Below are positions 59,838 to 64,000 of a DNA stretch of 64,000 nucleotides, one piece after another. The notes beneath the pieces are model-generated. The model saw only the letters and a list, made by a program, of their open reading frames with translations. It was not told the origin of the DNA and did not search any database. This DNA comes from JAWKXU01 sp964468045 (GTDB lineage: Bacteria > Pseudomonadota > Alphaproteobacteria > Sphingomonadales > Sphingomonadaceae), in contig CAYXTO010000002.1 of the NCBI GenBank assembly GCA_964468045.1, positions 124,001 to 188,000 on the forward strand, read 5' to 3'. The translations under genes were made by a program, and so were the position numbers. Every line of letters starts with the position of its first letter. Position 1 is the first letter of the stretch.

Positions 59838-60512
59838 TCAGGGCAAGTCCAGCACGTAGCCCTTGCCATGAACGGTGCGCAGCGGATTGCCCACGCCCGC
59901 TTCCTTCAGGCTGCGCCGCAGCCGCTTCACCCACACATCCACGGTGCGTTCGTCCGCCACCTGGTCCAGCTTGCCCAGGCCCTCGATCACTTCCCTGCGG
60001 GTCAGCAGCTGGTTCGGGCGTTCCGCGAAGAAACGCAGCAGACGGAACTGGTTGGACCGCAGATCGATCGATCTGCCTTTCCAGCGCGCCAGGAAGCTGG
60101 CCGTATCGAGGCTCAGATCGCCGAGCGTGACGATCGCCGCGCTGTGCCGGTTGGGCTGCCCGGCATGGAGCGCGAGAATGTGATCCAGGATCGCGGTCCG
60201 GCCGATCGGGCCGATCATGTAGTTGTCCGCGCCGGCATCCAGCGCGCGGCGCCGGTCCTCGGTATCGTCGCGGTCGAGCACCATGGTGATATGCGCGCCC
60301 TTGGTGGCCGGGTTGGCCCGCAGCCGGCGGCACATCTCGAGGCCGGAAATATCGGGCATGACCCAGTCCACGAAGGCCAGCATGGTTCCGTCGATCAGGC
60401 GTCTCGGGCCTTCGCTTCCCATGGAAGCGAAGGAGACGCGAAGATCGTCGTGTTCGAACTCATTGAGAGAATCTCCCAATGGGTTGGTAAGGAAGACGTT
60501 TATGGCTCGCAT
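59838..60512 (-). CDS. PhoB/OmpR-like response regulator with atypical receiver
   Basis: Using the ATG at 60510-60512 gives 224 aa; an earlier ATG at 60629 is possible. The C-terminal winged helix is very PhoB-like (DERTVDVWVKRLRRSL, TVHGKGYVLDLP). In the receiver, the phospho-accepting Asp is kept (AFVDWVMPDISG), but the N-terminal acidic pair is replaced by VFLTN, the conserved Thr/Ser position is Leu (TMVLD), and the invariant Lys of the KP motif is Gly (NYMIGPIG). It may be a phosphorylation-independent regulator. No histidine kinase gene is adjacent. Confidence 0.88.
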   Translation of the reverse strand: MRAINVFLTNPLGDSLNEFEHDDLRVSFASMGSEGPRRLIDGTMLAFVDWVMPDISGLEMCRRLRANPATKGAHITMVLDRDDTEDRRRALDAGADNYMIGPIGRTAILDHILALHAGQPNRHSAAIVTLGDLSLDTASFLARWKGRSIDLRSNQFRLLRFFAERPNQLLTRREVIEGLGKLDQVADERTVDVWVKRLRRSLKEAGVGNPLRTVHGKGYVLDLP

Positions 60513-60688
60513 TCCCGGTCTGTTTCCCTGCTGGAAGAACCAGATGCAGCCGGGACATGACGGGTTTATGACTCCGAACAGACAAAAACCGCGTGCCGGC
60601 GCAGAGCGGGGGATATCGGTGAAAAACACTCGATTCCGCCATGCGCCGGCAGCCGTTCCCTATCCGGCCAAGGGCGAGCCTTACCGGT

Positions 60689-61069
60689 TCAGGCAGTCAC
60701 GAAATCGAAGATCGTTTCCTCGGTGGCCAGGAAGGCGCTCAGCTTCGGGGAATCGCAGAATTGCTCCTCATCTTCCTGGAACAGCTTGCTGGCCGCCTGG
60801 CCTTCGGGTGACGAAAGCGCGGCCTCCATGGCTTCCTTGCTTTCCCACCACACTTCCGTGATCCCGTCGGGCGCGGGCTTCCAGCCCCGTCCGCGAGCGA
60901 ATTCCTCTATGTCCGGGGACGGTATCTTGTGGCTCTGGATGTAGCGCAGGAAGCCCATCGCCCTGGCATGCTTCTTCACCAGATTGCCGTGCTCCACCAG
61001 CCAGCGCTCGCGGAATTGCTCATCGGTCATTCCCGGCTTCTTCCAGACTTCCACCACCATCTTGATCAT
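60689..61069 (-). CDS. EthD-domain protein
   Basis: About 126-128 aa; the ATG at 61069 has good spacing from GGGAG, while an ATG at 61075 is two codons earlier. It shows the EthD/dimeric ferredoxin-like pattern: MVVEVWKKPGMTDEQFRERW, then EHGNLVKKHARAMG and a TEVWWESKEAME strand. EthD-like proteins accompany oxygenases in aromatic and ether degradation. It is 18 bp downstream of the SDR gene and probably co-transcribed. Confidence 0.85.
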   Translation of the reverse strand: MIKMVVEVWKKPGMTDEQFRERWLVEHGNLVKKHARAMGFLRYIQSHKIPSPDIEEFARGRGWKPAPDGITEVWWESKEAMEAALSSPEGQAASKLFQEDEEQFCDSPKLSAFLATEETIFDFVTA

Positions 61070-61093
61070 TTTCATTCTCCCAGGGTCGCCAAG

Positions 61094-61852
61094 TTAAATT
61101 GAGTAACCGCCATCGACCAGCATTGGCGAGCCGGTGATGAATGACGAGAGGTCGGACAACAGGAACATGGCCGCATTGGCGACTTCCTGCGTTTCGCCGA
61201 AGCGACCGATCACGTGACGTTGGCGCAAGCCATCCAGGGCCTGCGAGAATACCGGATCGTTCATGAGGCGATCCTTGGCCATGGGAGTCATGATCAGGCC
61301 GGGGCAGATTGCGTTCACGCGGATGCCCAGTGGCCCGCCATCGCATGCGCCAGCGCGGGTCAGGCCGACAACGCCGTGTTTCGCAGCAACATAATCGGAT
61401 GCATTGACCTGTCCGCGAACACCGGCCGCCGATGCCGTGTTGACGATCGATCCGCCGCCGCTTTCCTTCATGGCCAGGAACTGATGCTTCATGCAATAGA
61501 ACACGCCCACCAGATCGACGCCCAGCACGGCGTCGATGTCAGCCGCGGTCAATTCATGGATCGGCTTGTTTCGCATCTCGATGCCGGCATTGTTCATCGC
61601 GCCATCAAGGCGGCCGTATTTCCTGACGGCAAAGCCAACCATTTCCGCCACGCTGGCTTCGTCTGTCACGTCGCAAGGCTGGAAGCTTGCCTCGCCCCCG
61701 CTATCGCGGATTGATGCCGCCACCTCTTCTCCGGAATGAGAGTCCCGATCCGCGACAACCACGCGTGCGCCATTGTCGGCGAATATGCGGGCACAGGTCG
61801 CCCCGATGCCCGAACCGGCGCCGGTAATGACAATGTTCTTCCCGTCGAGCAT
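61094..61852 (-). CDS. short-chain dehydrogenase/reductase (SDR)
   Basis: This 252-aa SDR has TGAGSGIG at residues ~10-17, NNAG near 90, the catalytic Ser region (NTASAAG) and YVAAK as YxxxK, with Ala in place of the usual Ser before Lys. It ends VDGGYSI. GGGAG lies upstream of the ATG. It is divergent from the FAD monooxygenase gene and likely oxidises or reduces an aromatic-pathway alcohol. Confidence 0.88.
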   Translation of the reverse strand: MLDGKNIVITGAGSGIGATCARIFADNGARVVVADRDSHSGEEVAASIRDSGGEASFQPCDVTDEASVAEMVGFAVRKYGRLDGAMNNAGIEMRNKPIHELTAADIDAVLGVDLVGVFYCMKHQFLAMKESGGGSIVNTASAAGVRGQVNASDYVAAKHGVVGLTRAGACDGGPLGIRVNAICPGLIMTPMAKDRLMNDPVFSQALDGLRQRHVIGRFGETQEVANAAMFLLSDLSSFITGSPMLVDGGYSI

Positions 61853-62159
61853 CCGCCGCTTTCTCCCACGACAAAAAGGATATTTTCTTTCGCTTTGGCG
61901 CTATGGCCCGCTTGCCCGAGTCATGGCGGGCGTCGCGAAAGATACCGAATTCCACCTTTCGGTCAAAATCTGATTTGCTATTCAGCTAACCGAAAAGGCG
62001 CCGCTGTTTTCGAGGAGATGGACGTTCGGGTTGACGCCGGCCGGCGATTATCGCAGGTAATGCTGACCATTTGGTATGCAAATCTGCACGGGATTTATTT
62101 GCCTGTCCAGCGCGCTATGCCAATGTCGGGTCACAATATTCCAGGGAGCAGGATGGCGC
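61853..62159. promoter_or_regulatory. divergent promoter region with ACCGAA-N8-TTCGGT inverted repeat
   Basis: This 307-bp gap between the SDR and FAD-monooxygenase genes holds no gene. An inverted repeat ACCGAA-N8-TTCGGT spans 61944-61963, with a third half-site (AACCGAAA) at 61988-61995. The region is more AT-rich than the flanks. A regulator for both directions probably binds here; no regulator gene is in sight. Confidence 0.5.
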
Positions 62160-63782
62160 ATGGCGAAGGTTGAAGAGGTTCCGGTACTGATCGCGGGCGG
62201 CGGCCCGGTGGGCATGACGCTGGCCCTGAATCTGGCCCGTTACGGCATTCGCTCGATGCTGGTGGAGCGTAATCCGGAAACCACGCGTCACCCTAAGATG
62301 GACCTCACCAACGGGCGCAGCATGGAGCTGTTCCACCGGCTGGGTATCGACGAGAAGCTGCGCGACGCGGGCGTGCCGCGCGAGAATGCCTTCGATATCC
62401 TGTGGATCACCAATATGGTCGGCCACGACCTGCACCGCTTCCATTATCCTTCCGCCGCCGAGAAGACCCGCATCATCCGCGAGGAGAATGACGGCAGTCA
62501 CGGCGCCCAGGCGCCGCTGCGGGTCAGCCAGATCCAGATCGAGCCGGTGCTGAAAGCCGCCATCGACGAAAATCCGCTCATCGATGTCCGCTTCAACCAC
62601 CGCTTCGAAGGCTTCGTGGAAAACGGGGCGGATGGCGTGATCGCCCAGATCGTGCATTCGGATACGGAAGAAGTCACGGAAGTGCGCTCCCGCTTCCTCG
62701 CCGGATGCGATGGCGGCGGCAGCCGCGTTCGCCGCCGCCTCGGCATCGAGCTGGAGGGCGAGGAGAATGTCGCCGGCGCCTATATGGTCCATTTCCGGAC
62801 CGACGACCGGGCGCTGCTGCAGCGCTGGGGGCCGATCTATCACCTCCAGAACGGGGGCGGCACCATCATCGCCCAGAACGATCGCGACATCTATACGCTG
62901 CAGGCCTGGCTTCTGCCCGGGATGGACCCTGATCAGATGACGCCGGAAGGCGTGCTCGAAGGCTGGGTCGGCACGCATTTCGATTACGAGATCCTGCAGG
63001 CCAATCCCTGGTTCGCGCATTTCGTGGTGGCCGAGAAATACCGCGAGAACAGCACATTGCTGGCGGGCGACAGCGCCCACCAGTTCATCCCGACCGGCGG
63101 TTACGGGATGAATTCCGGCATCGCCGATTCCGCGGCGCTGTCCTGGGTGCTGGCCGCGCGTATCCTGGGATGGGGCGGTGAGAGATTGCTCGACGCCTAT
63201 GATCTCGAACGCAGGCCCACGGCATGGTGGCACCTCGAGGCATCGCGACGCCACATGGGCGTGCGTATCCAGATCAGCCAGATCTATGCCGAAGCCGGCG
63301 ATCTCCTGGGCGACGGCCCTGAGGCGGAGGACCGGCGCGCGGACGTGGCGCGCAAGATCCAGGAGCTCGGCAATGCCGAGAATGAAAGCTGGGGCGTCGA
63401 ATATGGCTACCGCTACGATCAGTCTCCGGTGATCGCGCATGAGCCGAATGCGCCTGAGATCGATCCGCTGACCTATGCGCCCACCACTTGGCCGGGATCG
63501 CGCCTGCCGCATGTGTTCCTGAAGGATGGAACGGCGCTGTTCGACAAGCTGGGCCTGTTCTTCACGCTGGTGGTCGTCGATGATGCCGATACGGCGCCGC
63601 TCGAGCGCGCGGCGAGCGATCTGGGTGTCCCTCTGGACGTGTTGAAGCTCCGTCAGCCCGAGTTGAGTGCCATTTACGAGCGCAATCTGCTGCTGGTCCG
63701 GCCCGACCAGCATGTCGCCTGGCGCGGGGACGAATTGCCTGCGGACCCCAGGGCTCTGCTGGAGCTGGTGGTCGGCCGCTGA
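62160..63782 (+). CDS. FAD-dependent aromatic ring hydroxylase (PHBH/MhpA family)
   Basis: This 540-aa flavoprotein starts at ATG 62160, with GGGAGCAGG about 8 bp upstream. It has the N-terminal GxGxxG-type FAD motif (IAGGGPVGMTLALNLARYG, residues ~11-29), a middle DG-like motif, and GD(S)AHQF-IPTGGYGMN (LLAGDSAHQF near residue 300). The C-terminal thioredoxin-like domain ends LLVRPDQHVAWRGDELP. Group-A hydroxylases insert one oxygen of O2 into a phenolic ring using NAD(P)H. The product probably feeds the adjacent SDR/EthD branch. Confidence 0.92.
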   Translation: MAKVEEVPVLIAGGGPVGMTLALNLARYGIRSMLVERNPETTRHPKMDLTNGRSMELFHRLGIDEKLRDAGVPRENAFDILWITNMVGHDLHRFHYPSAAEKTRIIREENDGSHGAQAPLRVSQIQIEPVLKAAIDENPLIDVRFNHRFEGFVENGADGVIAQIVHSDTEEVTEVRSRFLAGCDGGGSRVRRRLGIELEGEENVAGAYMVHFRTDDRALLQRWGPIYHLQNGGGTIIAQNDRDIYTLQAWLLPGMDPDQMTPEGVLEGWVGTHFDYEILQANPWFAHFVVAEKYRENSTLLAGDSAHQFIPTGGYGMNSGIADSAALSWVLAARILGWGGERLLDAYDLERRPTAWWHLEASRRHMGVRIQISQIYAEAGDLLGDGPEAEDRRADVARKIQELGNAENESWGVEYGYRYDQSPVIAHEPNAPEIDPLTYAPTTWPGSRLPHVFLKDGTALFDKLGLFFTLVVVDDADTAPLERAASDLGVPLDVLKLRQPELSAIYERNLLLVRPDQHVAWRGDELPADPRALLELVVGR

Positions 63783-63790
63783 GATTGTGC

Positions 63791-63824
63791 CCCCGGGTGC
63801 GGACACTCCCGCACCCGAGGTTTT
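63791..63824. terminator. intrinsic terminator between convergent hydroxylase genes
   Basis: CGGGTGCGG (63794-63802) pairs with CCGCACCCG (63809-63817) across a 6-nt loop, followed by AGGTTTT. It lies between the stops of the two convergent hydroxylase genes. Confidence 0.75.
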
Positions 63825-63833
63825 GGCTTGGAT

Positions 63834-64000
63834 TTACGCGGTTTCCCGCGCTTCCACCCGCTTCGCAAGGATCTTGGAAAGCGCGGCGGTCAGCGCTTCG
63901 GCCGGTGATCCGAACGGTTGCGAGGACCGCCATCCGATATGCTGGTCGGGCCGGACCAGCAATGCGCCGCCCGGCTCCAGCCCGCTCACCGTATTCCACC
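63834..64000 (-). CDS. C-terminus of a second FAD-dependent aromatic hydroxylase (cut by window edge)
   Basis: Reading leftward from the right edge gives about 54 codons ending at TAA 63834-63836. The visible end (GGALLVRPDQHIGWRSSQP) closely matches the C-terminus of the 62160 hydroxylase (LLVRPDQHVAWRGDELP), the thioredoxin-like tail of group-A phenol hydroxylases. The rest lies outside the window. The convergent arrangement suggests two related hydroxylases in one catabolic locus. Confidence 0.8.
   Translation of the reverse strand, partial: WNTVSGLEPGGALLVRPDQHIGWRSSQPFGSPAEALTAALSKILAKRVEARETA

Noticed and set aside
62115..63806. 563-codon minus-strand frame opposite the FAD hydroxylase
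   Set aside because: The plus-strand gene has clear FAD motifs; the antisense frame has none.

Overview
The window is chromosomal DNA with high GC content from an alphaproteobacterium, most likely a sphingomonad (Novosphingobium/Sphingobium/Sphingopyxis type). The signs are two large TonB-dependent receptors with sphingomonad-style plugs, GC-rich wobble positions, many 4-bp stop/start overlaps, the alphaproteobacterial flgF-flgG-flgA-flgH order, and many CoA-linked and aromatic-ring catabolic genes. No rRNA, tRNA, CRISPR array, transposase or integrase was seen.

Region 1 (1-13.5 kb) is a catabolic island. A LuxR-type regulator (cut by the left edge) is divergent from an operon of a phosphotransferase-like kinase, a small unknown protein, two short-chain dehydrogenases and a six-helix membrane protein. 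A CrtC/AttH-like protein is then divergent from an operon of a DUF35 zinc-ribbon/OB protein, a thiolase, a 690-aa old-yellow-enzyme/dienoyl-CoA-reductase homologue and an acyl-CoA ligase. Facing these are a TIM-barrel isomerase-like protein, an SDR and a MaoC-like hydratase. This is a CoA-thioester degradation pathway for an unidentified substrate. A shared GCGGA-N2-TCCGC motif lies in both divergent promoter regions.

Region 2 (13.5-25 kb) has a nested palindromic repeat cluster, a BrnT/BrnA toxin-antitoxin pair, a TonB receptor with a His-rich exported protein (possibly metal uptake), a VOC protein, an NTF2-like protein, and a complete tripartite RND efflux pump with a divergent TetR regulator and a perfect 14-bp palindrome between them.

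Region 3 (25-46 kb) is a flagellar basal-body/hook/export locus. fliQ-fliR-flhB-flhA-TPR reads rightward. A run of about 23 tightly packed genes (flgF to fliA plus two small genes) reads leftward and meets it. Several parts are reduced or unusual: only a 131-aa protein in the fliG slot, a short FliM-like protein, a 411-aa FliF, FlhB with NPDH instead of NPTH, FlgH without a lipobox cysteine, and fliO without a usable in-frame start codon. No flagellin, cap, hook-associated or stator genes lie in the window.

Region 4 (46-54.5 kb) is a VirB-type type IV secretion operon (virB1, B2, B3, B4, B6, B9, B10, B11) with no virB5, B7, B8 or virD4 in or beside it.

Region 5 (54.7-60.6 kb) has a small TPR protein, a 518-aa lipoprotein paired with a TonB-dependent receptor, and a PhoB-like response regulator with degenerate receiver residues. 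Region 6 (60.7-64 kb) returns to catabolism: an EthD-domain protein and SDR, divergent from an FAD-dependent aromatic hydroxylase, which converges on the C-terminus of a second such hydroxylase cut by the right edge.
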